Notes: generated by a model not told the origin, from the sequence alone. Positions 17,288 to 26,205 are shown, counted from the stretch's first letter. The stretch: DNA of 64,000 nucleotides from UBA10329 sp964500205 (GCA_964500205.1 CAZCNS010000012.1:1-64000), one strand, 5' to 3'. Numbers and translations: made by a program.

Positions 17288-18241
17288 ATGAAACGATTCT
17301 CCATTTTCCTATTTATTTCTGCGCTGCTGGCAGTGGCTTTCCACGCCTGCAACTCGGACTTCGAGATGCCGCCCAACCCCTATGACCAAGTGGATTACGT
17401 GACACCGCCACCACCCGTGGACACGTTGAACCCAATCACCCTTGCAGTCATCCATCGCGACATACTGCAACCCAAGTGCGCAGTGCCGGGCTGCCATGAC
17501 GGCCATTTCGAGCCTGACTTCCGCACCATTCAGAGCAGCTTTTCCACGAATGTCTATGCTAGGGTGAAGAAGAACAATGCCGACAGCACCTTCACCTTCC
17601 GAGTGGTGCCATTCGATAAGAACATGTCGGTGCTGCATGAGCGCATCACCAATTGCTGCTTCGTGAACCAGAACGACCGCATGCCGCAGGATAACATCGG
17701 CACCGGACTGCCCGAGGCCGACATCCAGCGCATTGCCGATTGGATCCAGGACGGGGCGCGGGACATGATGGGCAATGTGGGCACCTTTCCCAATCAAGCT
17801 CCGAACATTCAGTTCTATTTGGCCATCAATGAGATAAGTCTCAATTTCCAGATTCTGTCGGGCGAGGAGAACCGCATTGACGGGGTGTTCTACAACCCTT
17901 TCATCATGCCTGCCGATACTCCTTTTGTGATGGCGTTGATAGTGGAGGACGATAGCACAGCCACCAATCAGCTGCAATTCAACAAACTGAGAATGAGCTA
18001 TGACCCAGATGACTTCAGCCCTTCTGCACCCGGCTATCGCGAATACACCGCCACGTATTTCAACAACCCGTTCAGTGAGGATGAGTTCTGGACAGCTAAC
18101 GTGAACACGGGCCATTTTCTGCCTGGGAGCGTGGTCTATATGCGCTACTACGTGAGCGATGGAGAGCAAATGACCGAGATGCCGAGAAACGACCTCGCGA
18201 TTTTCTACAAGACGTTCTGGGCTTTCTATATCGAGGAGTGA
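17288..18241 (+). CDS. Planctomycete-type cytochrome c-like lipoprotein
   Basis: A 317-residue lipoprotein; signal MKRFSIFLFISALLAVAFHAC. The domain near residues 60-165 has the layout of the planctomycete cytochrome C family: ILQPKCAVPGCHDGHFEPDF, then VLHERITN, DRMPQDNIGTGLPEADIQRI and IADWIQDGARD. The haem motif would be CAVPGCH, with four residues between the cysteines instead of two, so haem attachment is plausible but unproven. The rest looks like a beta-rich domain. The ATG at 17264 region (GTG/ATG-less) was not chosen because the lipoprotein signal begins at 17288. It follows the DUF1501 gene by 64 bp and is probably in its operon. Confidence 0.75.
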   Translation: MKRFSIFLFISALLAVAFHACNSDFEMPPNPYDQVDYVTPPPPVDTLNPITLAVIHRDILQPKCAVPGCHDGHFEPDFRTIQSSFSTNVYARVKKNNADSTFTFRVVPFDKNMSVLHERITNCCFVNQNDRMPQDNIGTGLPEADIQRIADWIQDGARDMMGNVGTFPNQAPNIQFYLAINEISLNFQILSGEENRIDGVFYNPFIMPADTPFVMALIVEDDSTATNQLQFNKLRMSYDPDDFSPSAPGYREYTATYFNNPFSEDEFWTANVNTGHFLPGSVVYMRYYVSDGEQMTEMPRNDLAIFYKTFWAFYIEE

Positions 18242-18375
18242 TAAACTGCGATAATCGAATATTTATCAATGAATTACGACTACGGGAATATGGTGGTTTA
18301 AGACGAGTATAATGTCTCCGTATCGCAGTTGCTGACACCAACCATTTTCGATTTTCTAAGAAAACGTTTGACCAA

Positions 18376-18813
18376 ATGAAAAGAACTTTCCTCTGCCTCC
18401 TTCCGATGCTGACACTGATAGTGGGCTGCGCCAAGGACGAGCCAATCAGCCCTGTGCCGGAGATATCGTTTGTCAGTGCCAATCCTCAAACGGTCGCGGC
18501 CTACTCCACACCGTTGGTTGTTACTATCAGCTATCTTGATGGAGATGGCGACCTTGGGCAGAACAACACGGATGCAAACAACCTCTTCATGGCCGATTCA
18601 CGCAATGGGGTGGTCTATAGTTTTCGTGTCCGCCAGCTGGCACCCGATGATGCGGATATTGCCATCACGGGCAATCTGAATGTGGAGGTGCCGAGCGTTC
18701 CCATCGTTGGCAGCGGTGATAGTGAGACATTCAGCTACACGATCCACGTGGTTGACAGGGCAGGCAACGAGAGCAACCGCGTGGTTACTGCTCCGATCAC
18801 AGTCAACGGGTGA
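18376..18813 (+). CDS. Small lipoprotein with Ig-like fold
   Basis: A 145-residue lipoprotein; signal MKRTFLCLLPMLTLIVGC with Cys18. The rest looks like one Ig-like beta-sandwich: ISFVSANPQTVAAYSTPLVV, YLDGDGDLGQNN, FSYTIHVVDRAGNESN. Proteins of this type are common in Bacteroidota as surface lipoproteins; the acidic DGDGDLG loop may bind calcium. It closes the surface-protein cluster, 134 bp after the cytochrome-like gene. Confidence 0.7.
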   Translation: MKRTFLCLLPMLTLIVGCAKDEPISPVPEISFVSANPQTVAAYSTPLVVTISYLDGDGDLGQNNTDANNLFMADSRNGVVYSFRVRQLAPDDADIAITGNLNVEVPSVPIVGSGDSETFSYTIHVVDRAGNESNRVVTAPITVNG

Positions 18814-18827
18814 CCGGTGTTGTTACT

Positions 18828-20051
18828 TCAGAGGTTGAAACGCTTTTCTGCCATATTCCTTATCTCCTCTCCTATGGCAAGGCTTGCAGTGGCAGCTGGA
18901 CTGGGAGCGTTGAGCACATGAAGGGCATTGCCTCGATGCTCGATTCGGAAGTCGTCTATCGTGTCACCGTCAGGCCCAAGTGCCATGGCACGCACACCTG
19001 CTCTACCGGGAACGAGGTCGTCCATGGTCAGTGAGGGCACAAGCCGTTGCAGTGTGCCGAGAAAAAGCCGTTTGCTGAAAGCTCTCCGGTACTCATTCAC
19101 CCCGAATCGCCAGTGCTTGCGGAGAAGATTCCAAGTGCCTTTGAAGGCAAGTGCCTCTGATGTATCGCGGAGGCTGAAGTCGGTCTTGCCGTAGCCTTCG
19201 CGCTTAAAGGTGAATACCGCGTTGGGGCCGCATTCCACGCTGCCGTCTGTCATACGGGTAAAGTGCACACCGAGAAAAGGAAACTCAGGATTGGGCACCG
19301 GGTAGATGAGATTGCGCACCAGATGCTTGGCATGTTCTGCCAGTTCATAGTAGTCACCACGGAAGCCCACGATGCGCATCTCCGGATTAAGGCCGTCACG
19401 GAGGGCCATCCGGTCCGATTGGAGGCCAGCACAGAAAACGGTGAAGCGGGCAAGGTGCGTTCCACGGTCAGTGTGTACAAGTCGCTTGCCGCCCTCATCT
19501 GTGCATTTTATCACCTGCTCGTTAAAGCGTACCTCACTTTCGGGATTGATGCCCTTCATCACTTCGAGCATCTTTGCCGTGGCCCCAACGAAGTCGATGA
19601 TGCCTGTGTAAGGCACCCAGATGCCTTTGATACCGACACAATGCGGCTCTATCTCATGGATGCGTTCAGGGCCGATGTACTCTATGCCGCTGAGGCCATT
19701 GGCCTTGCCGTTATTGAACACCTTTTCCATTTGAGGCAACTCGCTTTGGTCAGTGGCTACGATGACCTTACCGCATACATCGTGTTTCACCCCATGTTCC
19801 CTCGCGAATTCGATGAGCATATCCTTGCCCTGAACGCAATTGCGGGCCTTGTAGGAGCCGGGCTTGTAATAGATGCCAGAGTGGATCACTCCGCTGTTGT
19901 GCCCCGTCTGATGCGGTGCGGGTCGGTCTTCTTTCTCGATGAGAAGAACACGAAGCTGCGGGTGCGCCTTCTGAAGGCGATAGGCCGTGGCCGCACCCAC
20001 AATACCTCCTCCTATGACGCAGATGTCAAAAATATTCGTCCTGTCAGCCAC
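18828..20051 (-). CDS. lhgO: L-2-hydroxyglutarate oxidase
   Basis: A 407-residue FAD-dependent oxidoreductase of the DAO fold that oxidises L-2-hydroxyglutarate to 2-oxoglutarate. The FAD site is FDICVIGGGIVGAATAYRL. The LhgO-specific HQTGHNSGVIHSGIYYKPGS follows at about residue 47, and PFLGVHFTRMTDGSVECGPN and LVPGRAGVRAMALGPDG later. It lies 10 bp downstream of the DUF819 gene on the same strand, so the two are an operon. Its 3' end converges on the lipoprotein gene ending at 18813. Confidence 0.93.
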   Translation of the reverse strand: MADRTNIFDICVIGGGIVGAATAYRLQKAHPQLRVLLIEKEDRPAPHQTGHNSGVIHSGIYYKPGSYKARNCVQGKDMLIEFAREHGVKHDVCGKVIVATDQSELPQMEKVFNNGKANGLSGIEYIGPERIHEIEPHCVGIKGIWVPYTGIIDFVGATAKMLEVMKGINPESEVRFNEQVIKCTDEGGKRLVHTDRGTHLARFTVFCAGLQSDRMALRDGLNPEMRIVGFRGDYYELAEHAKHLVRNLIYPVPNPEFPFLGVHFTRMTDGSVECGPNAVFTFKREGYGKTDFSLRDTSEALAFKGTWNLLRKHWRFGVNEYRRAFSKRLFLGTLQRLVPSLTMDDLVPGRAGVRAMALGPDGDTIDDFRIEHRGNALHVLNAPSPAATASLAIGEEIRNMAEKRFNL

Positions 20052-20061
20052 GAGCGCGAAG

Positions 20062-21225
20062 TTAACCGAACAGCGCGTGGAAAAGGTTGGCCAGGCCGAT
20101 ACCCAGGTAGTTGGCTATCGCGTAGCCGACCAGTCCGGTGGTCAGGCCACTGACCACGATGTCGCGGTTCTTGAGCACGCTGGCCACAGGGCCAATGAAT
20201 GCTGGGCCGAAGATGCCCGCCACTGAAGTGATCAACGTGGTGTCGGCATCCATCTTGAACATCCATGAAAAGAGGAAATGGAGGGATATGGTCCCTACGA
20301 AAACACAGGTCACATAGTAGAACATAAGCGGACTGCTTTGCAATAGGTCGTTCATATTGGACATGGATCCAATGCCCAGACAGAAGATCAGCAGGAAGTA
20401 CTCTCCGAACTCGTAGGTGCGCGGCAGGAAACGGATCTTTCGGACGAATGACGCCCCAAGGCTAAGCGTGGTCACTCCAAGAATGACGTTGGGTGCAGTG
20501 ATGGCACCATCGGCCACCAACATGGAAAAGCCGACACTCGCTCCGAGAATACCAAGTGCCAGCAGCAGGGCCAGACCAAGGTAGCGCGCCACTACCATTT
20601 TAGGCAGCATCCGCTGATAGCGCTGATAATGGAAGGTCTCGTCACGGTCGGTCTCCTCCACGCGAACAAATGAAGGCAGGAATTTCAGAGCGATGCGCTG
20701 CGCAATGGTGAGCAGGAGCAGCAGGTAGGCACTGCTGAGCACAAGGTCGCAGGCGTTCATGATGATGAAGGTCTCGTGGCCCGCGCCCAATGCCGTACCG
20801 ATGGCCGATAGGTTGGGTGTGCCGCCAGTATAAACACCTACCACCATTCCTGAGAGCTTCCAGAATTCCAGACGGTCGCCATAGACGTTCTGAAAAAGCA
20901 GCGTCACCGTGAAAGAGGTGATGATCACAGCAAGCACCGCAAGCCCGAAGGACATGGCTGCTTTTTTGGCGTACCTGATCCAGCTCACAAACCTCGTGGA
21001 GAGCAGCATGAGCGAAATGGCGATAGGCACGGCTGCGGAGCCTACTTCTTCGCTCACCTTCACATCGACCGGAGAGTTGGGCAGATTGCCAAGCACCAGA
21101 CCGAGTGCGTAACAGAGAATCACAGGGCCGACCATTCCTGCCATGCGGTTGCGCTTCACCAGTTCCACCACCAGCGCAGGGAAGATGATCATCACAATGA
21201 GCTGCACAATGGCTGTTCCCGACAT
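20062..21225 (-). CDS. DUF819 family membrane protein, putative transporter
   Basis: A 387-residue protein with about ten hydrophobic segments, matching DUF819 (YjcL-like). Characteristic stretches are GLVLGNLPNSP, AVPIAISLMLLST and the loop GVYTGGTPNLSAIGTALGAG, which looks like a substrate or ion site in one of two inverted halves. The family is related to ion/organic-acid transporters but has no assigned substrate. Its tight coupling to lhgO suggests a role in 2-hydroxyglutarate or dicarboxylate handling; that is inference. Confidence 0.8.
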   Translation of the reverse strand: MSGTAIVQLIVMIIFPALVVELVKRNRMAGMVGPVILCYALGLVLGNLPNSPVDVKVSEEVGSAAVPIAISLMLLSTRFVSWIRYAKKAAMSFGLAVLAVIITSFTVTLLFQNVYGDRLEFWKLSGMVVGVYTGGTPNLSAIGTALGAGHETFIIMNACDLVLSSAYLLLLLTIAQRIALKFLPSFVRVEETDRDETFHYQRYQRMLPKMVVARYLGLALLLALGILGASVGFSMLVADGAITAPNVILGVTTLSLGASFVRKIRFLPRTYEFGEYFLLIFCLGIGSMSNMNDLLQSSPLMFYYVTCVFVGTISLHFLFSWMFKMDADTTLITSVAGIFGPAFIGPVASVLKNRDIVVSGLTTGLVGYAIANYLGIGLANLFHALFG

Positions 21226-21304
21226 GACAACTTTCGTAGGCCGCTAAAGTACTGCCGCTATCTTATCGAGCTATTTGACTTACTTGGCGCATTATTCTGG
21301 ATTC

Positions 21305-22618
21305 ATGGCACTTCAACGTAACATCGGACTGCTGGGAGGGGTCGCTATTGTGGTGGGAAGTGTGATAGGCATGGGAGCCTTCGTGTTGCTGCCGATTGTC
21401 TGTTCGCTTGCTGGCACTGCGGCTTGGTTGGCCATCGTGCTGGCAGTCTCAGTCAGCGTGGTGAGCATGATTCCACTGATACAGCTTGGCATGGCCCTGC
21501 CAGTGGCGGGTGGGGGGTATGAGTATGGCCGCAGACTGCTTTCGCAAGGGTGGGGCGTGATGCTCAGCTGGTGGGGCATTCTTGGTGGCACGGGCGCACT
21601 TGCACTTGTGTCTTACGGCCTTGTGGAAAGCTTCTCCGCATTCATTCCTGATGGTGTTTCTCTCCATCTGGCTGCATTGCTGGTAGTTCTGGGCTTTTTC
21701 TTTTTGCAGCGCATCGGACTGCGCATGCTTGCTGCCGTGCAGGTGGCTCTTGTGCTTCAGATGTTTGCGGCTCTGCTCATTTATGCCTTGGGAGGACTGA
21801 CCGCTGCCGGTCACGGCTTTGAGCCCTCTTTGCCTATTGATGCTTCCTTCGGACTTGCATTGGCGGTGGCTTTCAATGTCTGTCTGGGCTTTCAGGTGGT
21901 GGTGGAGCTGGGCGAGGAGATGCGCTCGCCTGAGAGGAATATGCTCCGAACATTGCTCATCTCAGCATTGGCCGTGGTACTGATGTATCTGCTGCTGGTG
22001 GCGGCCTACACGCATCTTGTGGGGGCAGACCGGCTTTCGGTCAGGCCAGATATCGCAGTGACCGCTGCATCGTTCCTGCCTCCGTCTTTGGTGGCCTTCA
22101 TGCGCTTCGGCATTATCGGGGCTGCGCTTACCTCTTTCAACGGAACAGCCATTGCAATACCACGCGAGATCTTCGCGCAGGGCAGGGGCGGGGCACTACC
22201 TTCGTTTCTGGCCAAGGTGGACGTGAGTGGCAATCCGCGTAATGCGGTCTCGCTCTACTTCGCGCTGGTGATAGCCTTGTTGGCCCTCGGTGCGGCACTT
22301 GATGCGGTCGGAGTTTTGACCGCTGTCTTTGGCAGTGATGTGATCGAGTTCTACGGGTTCATTACCGTCAGCGGCATACTGATGCTCACCATTGGACTCA
22401 GTATCGCTGCGTGGCGGCTGCCGAAGCGCATGACAGAATTGTACCGGAATGCCTCCATCCTTTTCAACCCGGGGTTGCTCCGATCGGCCATCGTGTTCTC
22501 ATCTGTCTTCAATGTTGGGCTTGTCCTCGTGATGTTCTCCAAGTGGCCTGTTCCCCTGTTCATGCTGTTGGCCAGTGCAGTGGTGTACCTTAGGGTCATT
22601 CGCGTAGCGGGGAAATGA
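21305..22618 (+). CDS. APC family amino acid permease
   Basis: A 437-residue protein with about twelve transmembrane segments. The N-terminal helix NIGLLGGVAIVVGSVIGMGAFVLLP carries the GxG-type break that marks the substrate site of APC transporters. MALPVAGGGYEYGRRLL follows in the usual place, and RNAVSLYFALVIALLALGA marks a later helix. The substrate cannot be told. The ATG at 21305 is chosen; a TTG at 21275 would add ten residues of no evident value. Divergent from the DUF819 gene. Confidence 0.85.
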   Translation: MALQRNIGLLGGVAIVVGSVIGMGAFVLLPIVCSLAGTAAWLAIVLAVSVSVVSMIPLIQLGMALPVAGGGYEYGRRLLSQGWGVMLSWWGILGGTGALALVSYGLVESFSAFIPDGVSLHLAALLVVLGFFFLQRIGLRMLAAVQVALVLQMFAALLIYALGGLTAAGHGFEPSLPIDASFGLALAVAFNVCLGFQVVVELGEEMRSPERNMLRTLLISALAVVLMYLLLVAAYTHLVGADRLSVRPDIAVTAASFLPPSLVAFMRFGIIGAALTSFNGTAIAIPREIFAQGRGGALPSFLAKVDVSGNPRNAVSLYFALVIALLALGAALDAVGVLTAVFGSDVIEFYGFITVSGILMLTIGLSIAAWRLPKRMTELYRNASILFNPGLLRSAIVFSSVFNVGLVLVMFSKWPVPLFMLLASAVVYLRVIRVAGK

Positions 22619-22620
22619 AA

Positions 22621-22653
22621 AAAGCCCACTGTGAACGGATCACAGCGGGCTTT
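22621..22653. terminator. Bidirectional intrinsic terminator
   Basis: The stem AAAGCCCACTGTGA / TCACAGCGGGCTTT with a five-base loop lies between the permease gene (+) and the T9SS gene (-), which converge. A-run upstream and T-run downstream. Confidence 0.85.
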
Positions 22654-22673
22654 CCTCTCAATAACGGTGGCGA

Positions 22674-23753
22674 TCAACGCACAACCTCCATGCGCTTGGC
22701 AATGCGGCTGTTGTCAGCAGTGATGGCGTAGATGTAAGAACCTGAGGAAAGCATTCCGGCAGGGACGTTCACAGTGTGCACACCCGCGATGCGGCTGCCT
22801 TCCTCAAAACGCTGAACCAGACGACCGTTCATGTCGAAGATGGTCACCTCAACAGCCTTGGCGTTGTTCTCAAGCGTGTAGTCGATGCGCACATTGTCGC
22901 TGGTGAGGGCAGGATTAGGGTAGGTGTTGAGTTTCACACCGTTGATGAAACCGGCCTCTTCGATGCCTACGCTCTCCTCTACGATAGCGAAGATGGCGAT
23001 CTGTACAGAGATGTCGAACACATTGAGGTTCACCCAGAAGTTCTGAGCAGGAAGGGGAAGATTCTGAGGAGCTGCATTCAAACGAAGCCAACCGTACTCA
23101 GGACTATTGTTCGGGCTTGGCTCATTCACGAAAAGGGCAACAGTATCGACAGTACCAGTGTAAAGAGGTCCGAGGTCTACCGCAATGGCAAAATCGGTCG
23201 GGCTGAACACAGGCTGATCGAGCAGGATGATAGTGGATAGGATAGCCGCATCATCAACTTGAATGTCACTGAAAGGGAAAGCCTGTGTGCGAAGTGCAGT
23301 TACCGGACCCTCTGCGTCTGCAGCTTCAGACTGCGCAGAACCCAACGCGGCATTCTCGCCCAAACTATAAACTTTCAGGTTCAGGTTGCGGTCTTCGCCT
23401 GAGGGATTGGATTTCTCCCCAACGAGCATCAGGGCACCTTTGACGCTATAACCGCTGTTAACGAGGAAACCGGCAGCCACCTCAAATGTGCTTTGCTTGA
23501 CCTCCAACGGTCCAAGAGGGCTATCAACGGTCTCAGTCAAGGATGAGGTACCGAAGATGTAGCCACTTCCTCCGATGTCAGTATAAAGTACCGCCTGCTC
23601 TCCGAACTCAAGCAGTCCGAGTGTGTCAGATTCGTTCGCAACTGAGTGCATGGGCAGCTGCTTCACGACCTGCATGTTCTGATAGGTCTGAACCTGTGCT
23701 TTGGCACCAAGTCCAGCGATGAGCATGGCACCTACGAGGTAAACTTTTTTCAT
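22674..23753 (-). CDS. Secreted protein with T9SS type A sorting domain
   Basis: A 359-residue protein with signal MKKVYLVGAMLIAGLGAKAQ. The body is beta-rich with no domain I recognise. The last 85 residues are a T9SS type A C-terminal domain: KLNTYPNPALTSDNVRIDY, AVEVTIFDMNGRLVQRF, SSGSYIYAI and the final basic RIAKRMEVVR. It should cross the outer membrane by type IX secretion and lose the C-terminal domain. It is a single-gene unit with a terminator downstream. Confidence 0.85.
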   Translation of the reverse strand: MKKVYLVGAMLIAGLGAKAQVQTYQNMQVVKQLPMHSVANESDTLGLLEFGEQAVLYTDIGGSGYIFGTSSLTETVDSPLGPLEVKQSTFEVAAGFLVNSGYSVKGALMLVGEKSNPSGEDRNLNLKVYSLGENAALGSAQSEAADAEGPVTALRTQAFPFSDIQVDDAAILSTIILLDQPVFSPTDFAIAVDLGPLYTGTVDTVALFVNEPSPNNSPEYGWLRLNAAPQNLPLPAQNFWVNLNVFDISVQIAIFAIVEESVGIEEAGFINGVKLNTYPNPALTSDNVRIDYTLENNAKAVEVTIFDMNGRLVQRFEEGSRIAGVHTVNVPAGMLSSGSYIYAITADNSRIAKRMEVVR

Positions 23754-23828
23754 TTGAAGATGATTTTATGGGTGTGAAAATGATGGGGTGAAAATAGAAA
23801 CTCTTGTGAAAGAGAGGTTAAGCGAAAA

Positions 23829-24818
23829 TCATCTGTGAATTTCTTTCCAGATGATGTCCTTCAGTTCTTGAATACCGCTCTGCGCCTGCGCGCTGATGAA
23901 CACCACAGGGATGTCGAGGTCGATGGTGGCCTTCAGTTCTTGCATGAGTTCTTCATCGAGCATGTCGCACTTGCTCACAGCGAGGATACGCCCCTTGTCC
24001 AGCAGCTCAGGGTTGAACTGCTCCAGTTCGTTCAGCAGGATGCGGTATTGACCTACCACGTCATCGGCATCGGCAGGAACCATGAAGAGCAGTACTGAGT
24101 TTCTCTCTATGTGACGTAGGAACCGCAATCCGAGCCCTTTGCCCTCGTGGGCCCCTTCGATGATGCCCGGTATGTCGGCCATCACGAACGAGCGGTGGTC
24201 GCGGTAGGCCACTATGCCGAGGTTGGGTACCAACGTGGTGAAGGGATAGTCAGCTATCTCAGGCTTCGCAGCGGATAGTACAGAGAGCAGAGTTGATTTG
24301 CCAGCATTGGGAAATCCCACAAGACCCACATCGGCCAGTAGCTTCAGTTCGAGGGTTACCCAGAGTTCGATGCCCTCTTCGCCCGGCTGCGCAAAACGCG
24401 GGGTCTGGAAGGTGGAAGACTTGAAATGGTCATTACCCAGCCCCCCTCTTCCTCCGGGAATGATGATGCGTTCCTCTCCGTCCTCGGTTATCTCGCAGAG
24501 CACTTCGCCCGTGTCGCGGTCGCGGGCCACGGTGCCGAGAGGCACATCCAGCACCTCGTCCTTGCCTCGTGCCCCGGTACTGGTGCTCTTGCCACCGCTC
24601 TCCCCATGCTCGGCCATGATATGCTTGCGGTAGCGCAGGTGCAGCAGCGTCCACATCTGAGTGTTCCCACGCAGGATGACATGCCCTCCCCGGCCACCGT
24701 CACCCCCGTCAGGCCCTCCCTTGGAGGTGATCTTCGACCGCTCCAAGTGGGCAGACCCCGGCCCTCCATTGCCGCTGCGGCAACGGATGTAAACGTGGTC
24801 TATGAAGTTGGATTTCAT
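23829..24818 (-). CDS. obgE: Obg GTPase (ObgE/CgtA)
   Basis: A 329-residue Obg GTPase for ribosome assembly and stress control. Residues 1-158 form the glycine-rich Obg fold (FIDHVYIRCRSGNGGPGSAH, GGPDGGDGGRGGHVILRG). The G domain has G1 GFPNAGKST, G3 DIPGIIEGAHEGKGLG, G4 SKCD and G5 ISAQ. It ends near residue 329 without the variable C-terminal domain of E. coli ObgE, as is common in Bacteroidota. adk lies 77 bp upstream on the same strand. Confidence 0.95.
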   Translation of the reverse strand: MKSNFIDHVYIRCRSGNGGPGSAHLERSKITSKGGPDGGDGGRGGHVILRGNTQMWTLLHLRYRKHIMAEHGESGGKSTSTGARGKDEVLDVPLGTVARDRDTGEVLCEITEDGEERIIIPGGRGGLGNDHFKSSTFQTPRFAQPGEEGIELWVTLELKLLADVGLVGFPNAGKSTLLSVLSAAKPEIADYPFTTLVPNLGIVAYRDHRSFVMADIPGIIEGAHEGKGLGLRFLRHIERNSVLLFMVPADADDVVGQYRILLNELEQFNPELLDKGRILAVSKCDMLDEELMQELKATIDLDIPVVFISAQAQSGIQELKDIIWKEIHR

Positions 24819-24825
24819 GGGGGAA

Positions 24826-24862
24826 TGGGTTTCAGGTTTCAGGTCTAAGGTATAAGGTCGGG
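24826..24862. repeat. Degenerate AGGTTTCAGG-type spacer repeat
   Basis: Low-complexity run (GGTTTCAGGTTTCAGGTCTA, then AGGTATAAGG) between adk and obgE. One of several simple-sequence spacers in this window. Confidence 0.5.
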
Positions 24863-24895
24863 TGACATTCGTTCCCTTTACCTGGCTCCCGGCAC

Positions 24896-25468
24896 CTATC
24901 CCTTGTCTATTGCCTCGCAGATTCGTGCGAAGATGGTGTCGATGGCACCTATGCCATCCACAAGGCGGAGTTTTCCCTGCTGTTCGTAGAAATCGGCCAC
25001 GGGAGCGGTCTGTTCCTTATACACAGCGATGCGGTTGGCGATGACCTCCGGATCGGCATCATCGGCACGGCCACTGGTCTCGGCACGTCCTTTTAGGCGC
25101 GACTTCAACTCATCATCTGCCACATTAAGGGCTACCATCATGCTGATGGACATGCCTTTTTGCTTCAGAAGCGCATCCAATGCTTCGGCCTGCACCGATG
25201 TGCGTGGGAAACCATCGAAAATGAAGCCCTTGGCGCCAGGAGTCTTGTCCACCTCAGCCGCCAACATGTCGATGGTCACGGCATCTGGAACCAGTTCGCC
25301 CTTATCCATGTAGCTTTTGGCGAGATTTCCCAGCTCAGTGCCGTTCTTGATATTGAAGCGGAAAACATCACCGGTCGAGATGTGCTTCAGCCCGTAATGG
25401 GTGATCAGCTTCTCTGCCTGGGTTCCTTTGCCTGCGCCCGGAGGGCCGAAGAGTACGATGTTCAGCAT
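24896..25468 (-). CDS. adk: Adenylate kinase
   Basis: A 190-residue adenylate kinase, interconverting AMP, ADP and ATP. The P-loop is GPPGAGKGTQ at residues 8-17. Other sites are HISTGDVFR, GFIFDGFPRT and SGRADDADPEVIANRI. The LID region is short (SRLKGRAETSGRADD), the short-form enzyme normal in this phylum, with no zinc cysteines. It sits between hpt and obgE, the common Bacteroidota order hpt-adk-obgE. Confidence 0.95.
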   Translation of the reverse strand: MLNIVLFGPPGAGKGTQAEKLITHYGLKHISTGDVFRFNIKNGTELGNLAKSYMDKGELVPDAVTIDMLAAEVDKTPGAKGFIFDGFPRTSVQAEALDALLKQKGMSISMMVALNVADDELKSRLKGRAETSGRADDADPEVIANRIAVYKEQTAPVADFYEQQGKLRLVDGIGAIDTIFARICEAIDKG

Positions 25469-25473
25469 TTGGT

Positions 25474-25505
25474 GAATTTTGAACGTTAAAACTTAAACTT
25501 TCAGT
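25474..25505. repeat. Degenerate AACTTTAAAC-type spacer repeat
   Basis: TTTTGAACGTTAAAACTTAA followed by ACTTTC fills the hpt-adk spacer and runs into the 3' end of hpt. Related runs occur at 31551 and 44436. Confidence 0.5.
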
Positions 25506-26035
25506 TGATAGATAGCGGGAATGTTCCTTCCCAGTCCATCGTAGTCCAGTCCGTAGCCGACCACAAAACGGTCGGGGATCTCGATGCCGATGTATTTCAG
25601 ATCATACATGCCCCGAAACGCATCTGGCTTAAAAAGCATTGTGCATAGAGAAACGGACTTGGCGCCTGCCGCTGTCATGCGTTGCCGGAGATTGTCCATG
25701 GTAAGGCCGCTGTCCACGATGTCTTCCACTATGATCACATCTCGGTCTGTAACATTCGCGCCCAGCGGCATTTCCTCTTTTACTTCGCCTGTACTGGCCG
25801 TGCCTCGATAAGAACTCACACGGATGAACGCCACTTCACAATCGATCGTGAGCCGCTTGAACAGTTCGGCACCGAACACGAACGCTCCGTTCAGCACCAC
25901 CAAAACGATAGGACACTTCCCTTCGTAGTCGGCATTCATCTGCTTCGCGATGGATTCCACGGCAATCTGCACCTCCGCTTCGCCCAGATAAGGGACGAAG
26001 ATCTTGTCATGCAAACGAATCTCTTGTGAAGCCAA
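25493..26035 (-). CDS. hpt: Hypoxanthine phosphoribosyltransferase
   Basis: A 180-residue purine salvage enzyme that joins hypoxanthine (and often guanine) to PRPP. The PRPP loop is VIIVEDIVDSGLTM; VVLNGAFVFGAEL gives the early loop and RFVVGYGLDYDG the base-binding end. The start is TTG at 26035: the peptide MASQEIRLHDKIF leads straight into conserved sequence and no ATG is available before residue 33. It heads the hpt-adk-obgE run. Confidence 0.92.
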   Translation of the reverse strand: MASQEIRLHDKIFVPYLGEAEVQIAVESIAKQMNADYEGKCPIVLVVLNGAFVFGAELFKRLTIDCEVAFIRVSSYRGTASTGEVKEEMPLGANVTDRDVIIVEDIVDSGLTMDNLRQRMTAAGAKSVSLCTMLFKPDAFRGMYDLKYIGIEIPDRFVVGYGLDYDGLGRNIPAIYQLKV

Positions 26036-26192
26036 TGTTTCGCGAAACGGGCTGCGAAGATAAGGGCTGAGGCCGAGGGTACTTCACCTTCATTTGTATG
26101 ATGGCCATGTGTCACGTATCACAGAGCTGCGGACAAAAGACGTAGCATGGCAGAGATGAATCGTTGATGATCCTTTTCCGTTCCCAGATGCC

Positions 26193-26200
26193 GACTTTTG
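26193..26200 (+). promoter_or_regulatory. -7-like box abutting purK
   Basis: GACTTTTG matches TAnnTTTG in seven of eight positions and lies five bases before the purK ATG. The 11 bases TTGCGCCCATG also precede the gene at 4715. Confidence 0.4.
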
Positions 26201-26205
26201 CGCCC

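Noticed and set aside
18246..18328. Inverted repeat CTGCGATA / TATCGCAG in the gap before the 18376 gene
   Set aside because: The arms are only 8 bp with 67 bp between them; this can occur by chance and no other signal supports it.
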